From Alphaproteobacteria bacterium (GTDB lineage Bacteria > Pseudomonadota > Alphaproteobacteria > Rhizobiales > Xanthobacteraceae), in assembly GCA_005884745.1 (NCBI GenBank), contig VAZU01000317.1, positions 1-8,981 of the forward strand: DNA of 8,981 nucleotides, given 5' to 3'. The stretch's first letter is position 1, and every line of letters begins with the position of its first letter. The notes under the pieces are model-generated. The model searched no databases. It had not been told where the DNA came from and saw only the letters and a list, made by a program, of their open reading frames with translations. Of the stretch, positions 1-7,171 are shown piece by piece. The position numbers and the translations under genes are program-made.

Positions 1-571
1 CCTTGATGTTCTCCACCAGCTTTTCGGCCGGGAACGATGCCTTGCCCACCCCGGCGTGGATAATTCCCGCCTTCTCGGCGCGGAACTCGACCGAACCGCC
101 CTTGGCGCCCTTGACGGCCGCAGTGACGTCCATGGTCACCGTGCCCACCTTGGGATTGGGCATGAGCCCGCGGGGGCCCAGCACCTTTCCAAGCCGGCCG
201 ACCAGCGGCATCAGGTCGGGGGTGGCGATGCAACGATCGAAATCGATGTTTCCGGCGGTCACCTTTTCGACCAGGTCCTCCGCGCCGACGACGTCGGCGC
301 CTGCGGCCCTGGCTTCGTCGGCCTTGGCGCCGCGGGCGAAAACGGCGACCCGAACGCTCCGGCCCGACCCGTTCGGCAAACTCACCACGCCGCGGACCAT
401 CTGGTCGGCATGACGGGGATCGACGCCGAGGTTCATTGCAACCTCGATCGTTTCGTCGAACTTGGCCTTGGCGCGTTCCTTGACGAGCTTCACCGCCTCC
501 GGCAACGGATAAAGCTTGGTGCGGTCGACGCCCTCGCGGGCCGCGCGCGTGCGTTTGCCGAGCTTGCTCAT
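1..571 (-). CDS. rplA: 50S ribosomal protein L1 (C-terminus cut by window edge)
   Basis: Large-subunit protein that binds 23S rRNA at the L1 stalk and takes part in release of the E-site tRNA; in many bacteria it also represses its own L11-L1 operon. The reading frame starts MSKLGKRTRAAREG and contains family blocks such as DETIEVAMNLGVDPRHADQ, GSGRSVRVAVFA and the conserved GRLGKVLGPRGLMPNPKVGT, followed by GTVTMDV. About 190 residues of the usual ~230 are present; the end lies left of base 1. The start at 571 is set by a GGGGGAG ribosome binding site (585-579, minus strand) 7 bases upstream. That site overlaps the rplK stop codon, with only 4 bases between the two genes, so translation is probably coupled. 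No frameshift is visible. rplJ, rplL and rpoB would be expected next, outside the window. Confidence 0.97.
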   Translation of the reverse strand, partial: MSKLGKRTRAAREGVDRTKLYPLPEAVKLVKERAKAKFDETIEVAMNLGVDPRHADQMVRGVVSLPNGSGRSVRVAVFARGAKADEARAAGADVVGAEDLVEKVTAGNIDFDRCIATPDLMPLVGRLGKVLGPRGLMPNPKVGTVTMDVTAAVKGAKGGSVEFRAEKAGIIHAGVGKASFPAEKLVENIK

Positions 572-575
572 GGCC

Positions 576-1004
576 TCACTCCCCCACCTCGATACCCATG
601 GAGCGGGCCGAACCCTCCACCATGCGCATGGCCGCTTCGATGGTCTCGCAATTGAGATCCTTGAGCTTCTTCTCGGCGATCTCGCGGACCTGGGTCTTGC
701 TCACCGAACCGACGGCGCCGCGCCCGGGAGTCTTGGCGCCGCTGTCGATCTTGGCCGCCTTCTTGAGGAAATAGGACACCGGCGGGGTCCGCATCTCGAA
801 CGTGAACGAGCGGTCCTGATACACCGTGATGACGACCGGGATCGGCGCGCTCTTCTCCAGGTTCTGCGTCTGCGCATTGAACGCCTTGCAGAACTCCATG
901 ATGTTGAGGCCGCGCTGCCCCAGCGCCGGTCCGATCGGCGGCGAGGGATTCGCGGCGCCCGCCGGGACCTGCAGCTTGAGATAGCCGGTAATCTTCTTGG
1001 CCAT
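576..1004 (-). CDS. rplK: 50S ribosomal protein L11
   Basis: Component of the GTPase-associated centre on 23S rRNA, needed for factor-dependent GTP hydrolysis and, in organisms with RelA/Rel, for the stringent response. The product has 142 residues, the family's normal length. It starts MAKKITGYLKLQVPAG, has the proline-rich N-terminal helix PSPPIGPALGQRGLNIMEFC at about residues 20-39, and the C-terminal rRNA-binding block with KTPGRGAVGSVSK near 91-103. The start at 1004 follows a GGGAGA ribosome binding site (1015-1010) and agrees with the conserved MAKK start; a longer in-frame upstream extension runs through nusG in another frame and is not real. It lies 26 bases after nusG and 4 before rplA. 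A hairpin (1029-1015) abuts the ribosome binding site and may serve in regulation. Confidence 0.98.
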   Translation of the reverse strand: MAKKITGYLKLQVPAGAANPSPPIGPALGQRGLNIMEFCKAFNAQTQNLEKSAPIPVVITVYQDRSFTFEMRTPPVSYFLKKAAKIDSGAKTPGRGAVGSVSKTQVREIAEKKLKDLNCETIEAAMRMVEGSARSMGIEVGE

Positions 1005-1014
1005 CGAATTCTCC

Positions 1015-1029
1015 CGCTCCCGAGGAGCG
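1015..1029 (-). promoter_or_regulatory. leader hairpin abutting the rplK ribosome binding site
   Basis: In the 26-base nusG-rplK spacer the minus strand reads CGCTCC-TCG-GGAGCG, a perfect 6-bp stem with a 3-base loop. The last stem base (1015) is also the first G of the rplK Shine-Dalgarno GGGAGA (1015-1010), so folding would restrict ribosome access. In E. coli and other bacteria L1 represses the L11-L1 operon by binding a structured site near the rplK start. Assigning this hairpin that role is inference from position; I cannot verify the asymmetric internal loop of known L1 sites. Confidence 0.4.
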
Positions 1030-1030
1030 C

Positions 1031-1561
1031 CTACAGCTTCTCTACCTGTCCGAACTCGAGCTCGACCGGAGTAGCCCGGCCGAAGATCGAGACCGCAACC
1101 TTGACCCGCGAGCGGGCATCGTCGACTTCCTCGACGACGCCGTTGAAGGAGGCGAACGGGCCGTCGGACACCCGAACCTGCTCGCCCACTTCGAAGGTGA
1201 CCGAGGGCTTCGGCCGCTCGATCCCTTCCTGAACCTGGTGCAGAATTCTTGCCGCCTCGGCGTCCGAGATCGGCATCGGCTTCTTGTCGGCACCGAGAAA
1301 GCCGGTGACCTTCGGGGTATTCTTGATGAGGTGATAGGCCTCGTCCGTCAAATCCATCTTCACCAGCACATAACCGGGGAAGAACTTGCGCTCTGCATCG
1401 ACCTTGCGGCCGCGCCGCACCTCTACGACCTTCTCTTTCGGGACCATGATGTCCTCGAACAGGTGCGACAGCCCGCGCTGCCGCGCCTGCTCGCGGATCG
1501 AGTCGGCGACCTTCTGCTCGAAATTCGAGTAAGCGTGGACGATGTACCAGCGCTTGGCCAT
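1031..1561 (-). CDS. nusG: Transcription termination/antitermination factor NusG
   Basis: Binds RNA polymerase across the cleft to suppress pausing, and links it to Rho or to ribosomal protein S10. The product has 176 residues. The NGN domain covers about 1-115 (starts MAKRWYIVHAYSNFEQK, with FFPGYVLVKMDL at 60-71 and a conserved TPKVTGFLG at 82-90). The KOW domain covers about 122-155 (FEVGEQVRVSDGPFASFNG). I chose the start at 1561 because NusG proteins begin (M)xKRWYIVHAYSNFE; an AGG lies 9 bases upstream. An in-frame ATG at 1585, which directly follows the secE TGA, would add METNRFAV and cannot be excluded as a re-initiation start. The gene sits between secE and rplK, as in most bacteria. 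Confidence 0.97.
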   Translation of the reverse strand: MAKRWYIVHAYSNFEQKVADSIREQARQRGLSHLFEDIMVPKEKVVEVRRGRKVDAERKFFPGYVLVKMDLTDEAYHLIKNTPKVTGFLGADKKPMPISDAEAARILHQVQEGIERPKPSVTFEVGEQVRVSDGPFASFNGVVEEVDDARSRVKVAVSIFGRATPVELEFGQVEKL

Positions 1562-1585
1562 AACCGCAAACCTGTTGGTTTCCAT

Positions 1586-1783
1586 TCAGCCGCCGATGCC
1601 CAATACGTAAGTGACGGCCACGCGGATGATCTGATCGGAAACGAGGAAGAAAACCGCGGCCAGCGCCACCATGACGAATACCATGGCGGTGGTGATGGCG
1701 GTTTCCCGGCGCGACGGCCAGGTGATCTTCTGCGCCTCGGCACGCACTTCCTGCATGAACTTGAATAGGTTGGTTCTTGCCAT
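1586..1783 (-). CDS. secE: Preprotein translocase subunit SecE
   Basis: Essential inner-membrane subunit of the SecYEG channel that clamps the two halves of SecY. The product has 65 residues, the short single-span form usual outside the enterics. Residues 1-28 hold the amphipathic cytoplasmic helix with the family signature (EVRAEAQKITWPSRRET, about 12-28). One transmembrane segment follows at about 29-55, and the protein ends YVLGIGG. The start at 1783 has AGGG 6 bases upstream and gives the expected MARTNLFKFMQEV; a longer in-frame extension would run into the tRNA-Trp gene and is rejected. Its TGA is immediately followed by an ATG in the nusG frame. A 6-bp hairpin lies just upstream (1813-1797). 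Confidence 0.97.
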   Translation of the reverse strand: MARTNLFKFMQEVRAEAQKITWPSRRETAITTAMVFVMVALAAVFFLVSDQIIRVAVTYVLGIGG

Positions 1784-1796
1784 GGCCTGCCCTATC

Positions 1797-1813
1797 GGCT
1801 CGTCCCGCGAGCC
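1797..1813 (-). promoter_or_regulatory. hairpin in the secE leader
   Basis: The minus strand reads GGCTCG-CGGGA-CGAGCC, a perfect 6-bp stem with a 5-base loop, ending 13 bases before the secE start and just upstream of its ribosome binding site. No T-run follows, so it is not a classical terminator. It may be a processing site between tRNA-Trp and secE or a translational control element; the function is inferred from position only. Confidence 0.3.
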
Positions 1814-1921
1814 AGCGAAAACCCCAAGAGACGTTCGCCTCCCGGATTGGATGTCCCTGCAGCTGCCCGGATGCCGCCGCCTCGATCCGACGTTCCACGC
1901 CCGGCGCCCGATTTTGGCGCC

Positions 1922-1998
1922 TGGCAGGAGTGGAGGGACTCGAACCCCCAACCCCCGGTTTTGGAGACCGGTGCTCTAACCAGTTGAGCTACACTCCT
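1922..1998 (-). tRNA. tRNA-Trp (CCA anticodon)
   Basis: Full cloverleaf on the minus strand. The acceptor stem pairs AGGAGTG (1998-1992) with CACTCCT, the discriminator is G, and the 3' CCA is encoded (1924-1922). The D-arm is TAGCTCAACTGGTTAGAGC. The anticodon arm is CCGGT-CTCCAAA-ACCGG, and the T-loop carries GGTTCGAGTCC. The CCA anticodon reads UGG. It lies between tuf and secE, the usual alphaproteobacterial position, and is probably cut out of the same transcript. Confidence 0.98.
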
Positions 1999-2063
1999 AT
2001 TCGGACGGCAGACGACAGCCGTATCTCTCGCCTCTCCTCCGTCCTGAGTTTGTCCGTGGTCCG

Positions 2064-3254
<1,191 letters not shown>

Positions 3255-3404
3255 GAGCCTTGCTCTCTCTTCATCGACACCAGTGCCGTTTCCGGCAACT
3301 CCGCCGTTGCAGCCCTGGAGCCGCGGGGCGGAAAGTCTCTATCAACCGACCGCACACCTTCCTCAGGGCCCGGCCCCCGCCGCGCCGCCGAAATCGCGCA
3401 GGCA

Positions 3405-3478
3405 TGGAGCGGGTGAGGGGAATCGAACCCCCGTCGTCAGCTTGGAAGGCTGCTGCTCTACCATTGAGCTACACCCGC
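3405..3478 (-). tRNA. tRNA-Gly (TCC anticodon)
   Basis: 74-base cloverleaf on the minus strand. Acceptor GCGGGTG (3478-3472) pairs with CACCCGC, the discriminator is T, and CCA is encoded (3407-3405). The D-arm is TAGCTCAATGGTAGAGC. The anticodon stem-loop is GCAGC-CTTCCAA-GCTGA, with one unpaired closing position (G27/A43). The T-loop is GGTTCGATTCC. The anticodon TCC reads GGA/GGG. It lies 15 bases after tRNA-Tyr and upstream of tuf, the same order as tyrU-glyT-tufB in E. coli. Confidence 0.98.
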
Positions 3479-3493
3479 AAGCCTCGGGGTGGC

Positions 3494-3578
3494 TGGTGGA
3501 GGGGGTTGGATTCGAACCAACGTAGGCTGAGCCAACGGATTTACAGTCCGTCCCCTTTAGCCACTCGGGCACCCCTCC
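3494..3578 (-). tRNA. tRNA-Tyr (GTA anticodon)
   Basis: 85-base class II tRNA with a long variable arm, minus strand. Acceptor GGAGGGG (3578-3572) pairs with CCCCTCC, the discriminator is A, and CCA is encoded (3496-3494). The anticodon stem-loop ACGGA-CTGTAAA-TCCGT gives anticodon GTA. The variable arm includes TGGCTCAGCCTACG, and the T-loop is GGTTCGAATCC. It is the first gene of the tRNA-Tyr/tRNA-Gly/tuf transcription unit. Confidence 0.98.
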
Positions 3579-3655
3579 GGATCGATCGGCGCGTTGCTGA
3601 GGATGATGGCGCACGAAAAGGCCCCGCCGACATGCAGGGATTCCCGTGGGCGGTG

Positions 3656-3684
3656 TTTATGGGGAGCCGTCCACGCGCTGTCAA
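3656..3684 (-). promoter_or_regulatory. sigma70-type promoter for the tRNA-Tyr/tRNA-Gly/tuf unit
   Basis: On the minus strand a perfect TTGACA (-35, 3684-3679) is followed after exactly 17 bases by CATAAA (-10, 3661-3656; 4 of 6 matches to TATAAT). Initiation would fall near 3649, about 70 bases before the tRNA-Tyr 5' end. It is the best housekeeping promoter match in the window and fits a strongly expressed stable-RNA/translation operon. Assignment is by consensus match and position. Confidence 0.75.
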
Positions 3685-3772
3685 CCGGAAAAACTCAACC
3701 TTCGCCCGTCCTTGCGTGGCGAGCGGGTCACATGCCGAGCCTGACGGCCCAGATTGCCAAAGCCGAACCCTT

Positions 3773-4636
3773 ATGACAAGAACCTCAATGCCCCGCACGA
3801 CATGGGACCCGCGACGGGCGGGAGCGCGATCCCGCACCTCGGATCGCCATGTGCGGGCCAAACGGCGGCAAGCGGGGCCCCCTCCGAAATCCCGGCGGTA
3901 CTCCGCAACCAATATCGAGCGCGCACTGCTTTACGGCTGGCATTCGGTCAAAGCCGCCCTCGAGAACCCGAACCGCCGCATCCGCAAGATCGTCGTCACC
4001 GAAAATGCCCTGCGGCGGCTCCGGGAGAGCGGAGCTGACTTGCCGGTCGAACCGGAGGTCGTGCGGCCCGAGGAATTCTTGGCTTACGTGCCCGTCGATG
4101 CCGTGCACCAGGGGGTGCTCGCGGAGGCCGACCCCCTGCCGGCACCCTCGATCGAGGAGTTGAACCCCGAGGGCACCGTCCTGGTGCTCGACCAGATCAC
4201 GGATCCTCATAACGTGGGAGCGATCCTGCGCTCGGCCGCGGCCTTCGCCGTGGCCGCGCTGGTCACCACCTCGCGCCACAGTCCCGAGGCGACCGGAGTT
4301 CTTGCCAAATCCGCCTCGGGCGCGCTCGAGCATGTGCCGATCGTCGTCATCCCCAATCTGGCGCGGGGGCTGGAGGCGCTCAAGGCGCGCGGCTTCCTGA
4401 TCGTGGGTCTCGATAGCGACGCCGAACTCGACCTTTCCGCGGCGCCGCTCCGGCTTCCGCTGGCCCTGGTGCTGGGCGCCGAAGGCAAGGGCCTGCGACA
4501 ATTGACGCGAGCGACCTGCGATGCTCTCGCGAAGCTCGCCCTGCCGGGCCGGATCAAGAGCCTCAATGTCTCGAATGCCGCCGCTCTCGCGCTGCATATC
4601 GCCAGCGCGCGGCTGTCGCCCGGCCCGCGCGGCTAA
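3773..4636 (+). CDS. rlmB: 23S rRNA (guanosine 2'-O)-methyltransferase, RlmB/TrmH (SpoU) family
   Basis: SPOUT-fold enzyme that uses S-adenosylmethionine to methylate a ribose in 23S rRNA (G2251 in E. coli). The product has 287 residues. A basic, probably disordered N-terminus (1-48) is followed by the substrate-binding domain from about 53 (LYGWHSVKAALENPNRR). Motif 1 spans 137-156 with Asn147 and Arg153 in DPHNVGAILRSA; motif 2 is LVLGAEGKGL (232-241); motif 3 is IKSLNVSNAAALALH (261-275). These three form the trefoil-knot AdoMet site, and all key residues are present. Starts at 3773 and 3788 are both in frame without a clear ribosome binding site; I took the first. It reads divergently from the tRNA/tuf unit and ends 20 bases from the convergent secreted-protein gene. 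The exact target nucleotide is assumed from the family. Confidence 0.92.
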   Translation: MTRTSMPRTTWDPRRAGARSRTSDRHVRAKRRQAGPPPKSRRYSATNIERALLYGWHSVKAALENPNRRIRKIVVTENALRRLRESGADLPVEPEVVRPEEFLAYVPVDAVHQGVLAEADPLPAPSIEELNPEGTVLVLDQITDPHNVGAILRSAAAFAVAALVTTSRHSPEATGVLAKSASGALEHVPIVVIPNLARGLEALKARGFLIVGLDSDAELDLSAAPLRLPLALVLGAEGKGLRQLTRATCDALAKLALPGRIKSLNVSNAAALALHIASARLSPGPRG

Positions 4637-4656
4637 GGCCCGGTGCGGCGCCTGCC

Positions 4657-4971
4657 TCAGCGATAGCAACCGCAGTCGGCATAGAACCGAGGCGGCCCAT
4701 AGGCGAACCGCAGGCGCGGTGGGTCGTAGGGCACGACCACGACATTGTAGATCGGCCCCTGCTCCACCCGATAAACGGGCTGCAGCGGGTAGATTCGGAC
4801 CACGCAGGGGACGGCCGGTCCATAGACCACCGACGGCCCGAACCGCGCCGATGCTTCACAGGCCGGTCGGCAGCCCCAGCCTCCGCATCCGGCTGTAGCC
4901 GGGGACACCAGCGCGAAGGCTGAAAGGCCAGTGGCAGCGGTCAAGATCGGCAACAATCGGCGGCGGGACAT
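4657..4971 (-). CDS. Small secreted cysteine-rich protein, function unknown
   Basis: Product of 104 residues. The N-terminus MSRRRLLPILTAATGLSAFA followed by a small-residue stretch ending SPATA-G is a clear Sec signal peptide with a likely cut after about residue 27. The mature part has six cysteines: three near the front (GCGGWGCRPAC), one mid-chain (VPCVV) and two near the end (DCGC). The middle is rich in Tyr, Pro and Val (YPLQPVYRVEQGPIYNVVVV), which suggests a beta-rich periplasmic or exported protein, possibly stabilised by disulfides. A GAGGAG ribosome binding site (minus strand, 4986-4981) lies 9 bases before the ATG at 4971 and supports the start. Short Tyr/Gly-rich proteins with a VxQGPxY motif occur widely as hypothetical proteins in Rhizobiales; I know no function. 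It is convergent with rlmB with no obvious terminator between them. Confidence 0.75.
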   Translation of the reverse strand: MSRRRLLPILTAATGLSAFALVSPATAGCGGWGCRPACEASARFGPSVVYGPAVPCVVRIYPLQPVYRVEQGPIYNVVVVPYDPPRLRFAYGPPRFYADCGCYR

Positions 4972-5275
4972 CTGGTGCGGCTCCTCGGGGACGTGTCGAC
5001 CCCAACGAATCTAGAGCAACGAGCCGGACCAAGCCCTTAAAGCCATCCTGAAATTTGTCGGTAATGCTAATGGGCGCCCCGCCCGTCATCAAAAGCATCC
5101 AGGCCGCAGCCTCCCCGTCTTCGCATCGCCCTGCGACTTTCGGCCTAAGACCTGTGGCGCACAGACATGGCCGCAGGTTACCGCTAACGGTCTGCCCGGG
5201 GCGGCAATGGGCAACTCGGATCCGAGCACCGGACGCGCGCCCCCGTGAGTCATGCTCATCGAGGGACCGACGCCC
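4972..5275. other. divergent intergenic region between the secreted-protein gene and the first transporter
   Basis: About 300 bases with no credible gene. It should hold both divergent promoters, but I see no strong -35/-10 pair on either strand. It does hold several inverted repeats on the transporter side: an imperfect hairpin at 5150-5178 (ACCTGTGGC with GCCGCAGGT, one G-U pair, 11-base loop) and a perfect 12-bp palindrome CTCGGATCCGAG at 5215-5226, about 50 bases before the transporter start. Short open frames here lack ribosome binding sites and recognisable content. Confidence 0.5.
5215..5226. promoter_or_regulatory. 12-bp perfect palindrome, possible operator
   Basis: CTCGGATCCGAG is a perfect dyad centred 55 bases before the transporter start at 5276. 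A dyad of this size at this distance could bind a dimeric regulator, but it could also be a chance GC-rich palindrome. No regulator gene is adjacent. Confidence 0.25.
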
Positions 5276-5851
5276 ATGACCACGATGACCCACGCCTCGC
5301 CGCGCGGCGCCGGAATGACGAGTGAGGAGAAGTTCGTCATCTTCGCCTCGTCGCTCGGCACCGTGTTCGAATGGTACGACTTCTATCTCTACGCAACGCT
5401 CGCGCCGTTCTTCGCCGCCGTGTTCTTCCCGCCGGGCAATGCTACTGCGGCGCTGCTGTCGGCATTCGCGACCTACGCCGCGGGATTCCTCGTGCGCCCG
5501 TTCGGCGCGCTGGTGTTCGGCCGTATCGGCGACCTCGTCGGACGCAAGTACACCTTCCTCGTCACCATCATGGTCATGGGCACGGCAACGTTCCTGGTCG
5601 GCCTGTTGCCGACGTTCAACAGCGTCGGCTGGCTGGCACCGATCCTGCTCGTGACCCTGCGGCTGTGTCAGGGGCTCGCGCTCGGCGGCGAGTACGGCGG
5701 CGCTGCGACCTATGTGGCCGAGCACTCGCGACCCAACGAACGCGGGTACACCACGAGCTTCATCCAGACGACCGCCACGCTGGGCTTCTTCCTGGCTCTA
5801 GCCATTATCTTGTTGTGCCGGACCAACATCAACGCCAAAGGCCTTCGCTGA
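5276..5851 (+). pseudogene. MFS transporter, metabolite:H+ symporter type, N-terminal half (frameshifted copy 1)
   Basis: First half of a 12-helix major facilitator transporter that presumably brought a carboxylate, osmolyte or similar metabolite in with protons; the substrate is unknown. The start at 5276 (MTTMTHASPR) has a GAGGGA ribosome binding site 9 bases upstream; the ATG at 5252 has none. Visible landmarks are VFEWYDFYLY in TM1, the TM2-TM3 loop signature FGRIGDLVGRKYTF, CQGLALGGEYGGAATYVAEH (TM4-TM5 region) and helices to about TM6. Homology runs to NINAK (codon ending 5839). One extra G then shifts the frame and gives GLR-stop at 5851. The lost frame continues as AFAEWGWRIPFLIS (5841-5882), matching AFNDWAWRVPFLFS of the second copy at the same spacing. 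A second lesion follows, where about 77 bases seem deleted at 5883. The whole gene would span 5276-6852. Confidence 0.85.
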
Positions 5852-5883
5852 ATGGGGCTGGCGGATTCCCTTCCTGATCTCAG

Positions 5884-6852
5884 GGCAAAGGCTCCAAGGC
5901 GCCGCTGACCGAGAGCTTCTTGCGCTATCCCAACAACAAGTACGTGCTGCTGGCTCTGCTGGGCGCCACCGCCGGCCAAGGCGTGGTCTGGTACACGGGG
6001 CAGTTCTACGCCTTGTTCTTCCTGACCCTCAATCTGAAGCTTGACTATGCCACCGCCTATATCCTGATCGCCATTTCCCTCATTATCGGGACGCCGTTCT
6101 TCATCGTGTTCGGCGGGTTGTCGGACCGGATCGGGCGGCTCAAGATCATCCTGGCCGGCTGCCTGATTGCGGCGCTGACGTATTTCCCGCTGTTTGGGGC
6201 TTTGACGCACTACGTCAATCCCGATCTCGAGAAATTCCAGCAGACCAATCAGCTCACCGTAACCATCGATCCGGCGACCTGCCAGGCGATCGCGCCGTGG
6301 AACACCCCGACCCCATGCGACAGCGCCCGCGATTTCCTCACCAAAGCCGGGCTGTCGTTCACAACGGTCAACGGTGCGCCCGGCTCGGCACCGGTGCTGA
6401 CCATCAAATCGCCAGCGGGTACCAGGACTGTCCAGGGCTGGAACCAGGGCAATTGGCAGGCAGCGATCAACGAGGCCGGCTATCCCAAGGCCGCCGACAC
6501 CGCGAAATATACCTGGGTCAACTGGTTCATGACGGAACTGGTCCTGGTCATCATGGTGATGTACGTGACCATGGTTTATGGGCCGATCGCCGCGTTCCTG
6601 GTCGAGATGTTCCCGACCAAGATTCGCTACACTTCGATGTCGCTGCCTTATCACATCGGCAACGGCTGGTTCGGCGGCGTGCTGCCGCTGGTCGCAACCG
6701 CGGTCGTGGCCTATACCGGCGACATCTACTACGGGCTCTGGTACCCGATCATTGTCTCGGTGACGACATGCATTGTCGGCTTCCTATTCCTTCGCGAGAC
6801 CAAGGACACCGACATCGTGACCAGCTCGGCCCAGGCCAAGATGGCCTTTTAG
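5884..6852 (+). pseudogene. MFS transporter, C-terminal half with large TM9-TM10 insertion (copy 1)
   Basis: Second half of the same transporter, in a different frame. It resumes at GKGSKAPLTESFLRYPNNKY (5884 on), which aligns with KGGTSKNPWKEAFL of copy 2. TM7 holds GVVWYTGQFYALFFL, TM8 ends FGGLSDRIGR, and TM9 follows. Then comes about 100 residues of soluble sequence (6211-6519) with two cysteines, which copy 2 lacks. TM10-TM12 contain VYGPIAAFLVEMFPTKIRY and SLPYHIGNGWFGG, and the product ends AQAKMAF. The loop between helices 9 and 10 should face the periplasm. No independent ribosome binding site is visible; the first start-like codon is TTG at 5920, so this half is unlikely to be translated alone. 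The repaired protein would be about 550 residues, long for the family because of the insertion. Confidence 0.83.
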
Positions 6853-6892
6853 ATCGCGCGATCGGCGGGGCGGGAAGACCGCCTCGGCTCTT

Positions 6893-6928
6893 CGCCTTTG
6901 CCCCCGCTTCGGCGGGGCGCAAAGGGCG
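6893..6928 (+). terminator. GC-rich hairpin with TTCG loop after the first transporter
   Basis: About 40 bases after the transporter stop, TTTGCCCCCGC pairs with GCGGGGCGCAAA around a C(TTCG)G tetraloop, 11 bp with one bulged C (6897-6923). It can be lengthened by four more pairs to 6893-6928. C(UUCG)G loops are exceptionally stable in RNA. No T-run follows, so it is either a terminator without a U-tract or a 3'-end stabiliser. A perfect palindrome GATCGCGCGATC (6852-6863) lies between it and the stop codon. Confidence 0.4.
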
Positions 6929-7171
6929 CGATCTACGTCGAAAGTCGTATAAGGCCCGCTTCGGGTGTGATGTTACTGTCTACTGTCGCGAATTCGAGCC
7001 CGAAGTCGCAAAGGCCGGTTCGCAATGTCAGGTTTTGCTCATCGACCGCTATCCGGCGCAAGACCGGGCGCGGTGAGCGGCAAGGGGGATATGCCGCCGA
7101 TATAACGCCGGTTTCCCATTACGCGGCGGTCCAGTGCGACCTGGCGCCGCGAGGTAGTGAAACACTGGAAT

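Noticed and set aside
576..1898. 440-codon minus-strand frame running through secE and nusG into rplK
   Set aside because: Only the last 142 codons are L11. The upstream part is out-of-frame translation of nusG, secE and the tRNA-Trp leader.
2005..2022. 5-bp inverted repeat ACGGC/GCCGT between tuf and tRNA-Trp
   Set aside because: The stem is short, the loop is 8 bases and no T-run follows on the minus strand; not enough to call a terminator.
3785..4669. 294-codon minus-strand frame opposite rlmB
   Set aside because: It is antisense to a gene with all SpoU motifs; the frame is Arg/Gly-rich without any domain signature.
5952..6050. Possibility that the C-terminal transporter halves are independent genes
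   Set aside because: There is no ribosome binding site near TTG 5920 or other starts, and the halves continue the N-terminal parts exactly when aligned with each other.
5710..6654. Long minus-strand frames antisense to the transporters (also 7820-8713)
   Set aside because: The plus strand clearly encodes membrane helices here; the antisense products are low-complexity and charged.
7101..7106. TATAAC as a -10 box for transporter copy 2
   Set aside because: No TTGACA-like hexamer lies 16-18 bases upstream.
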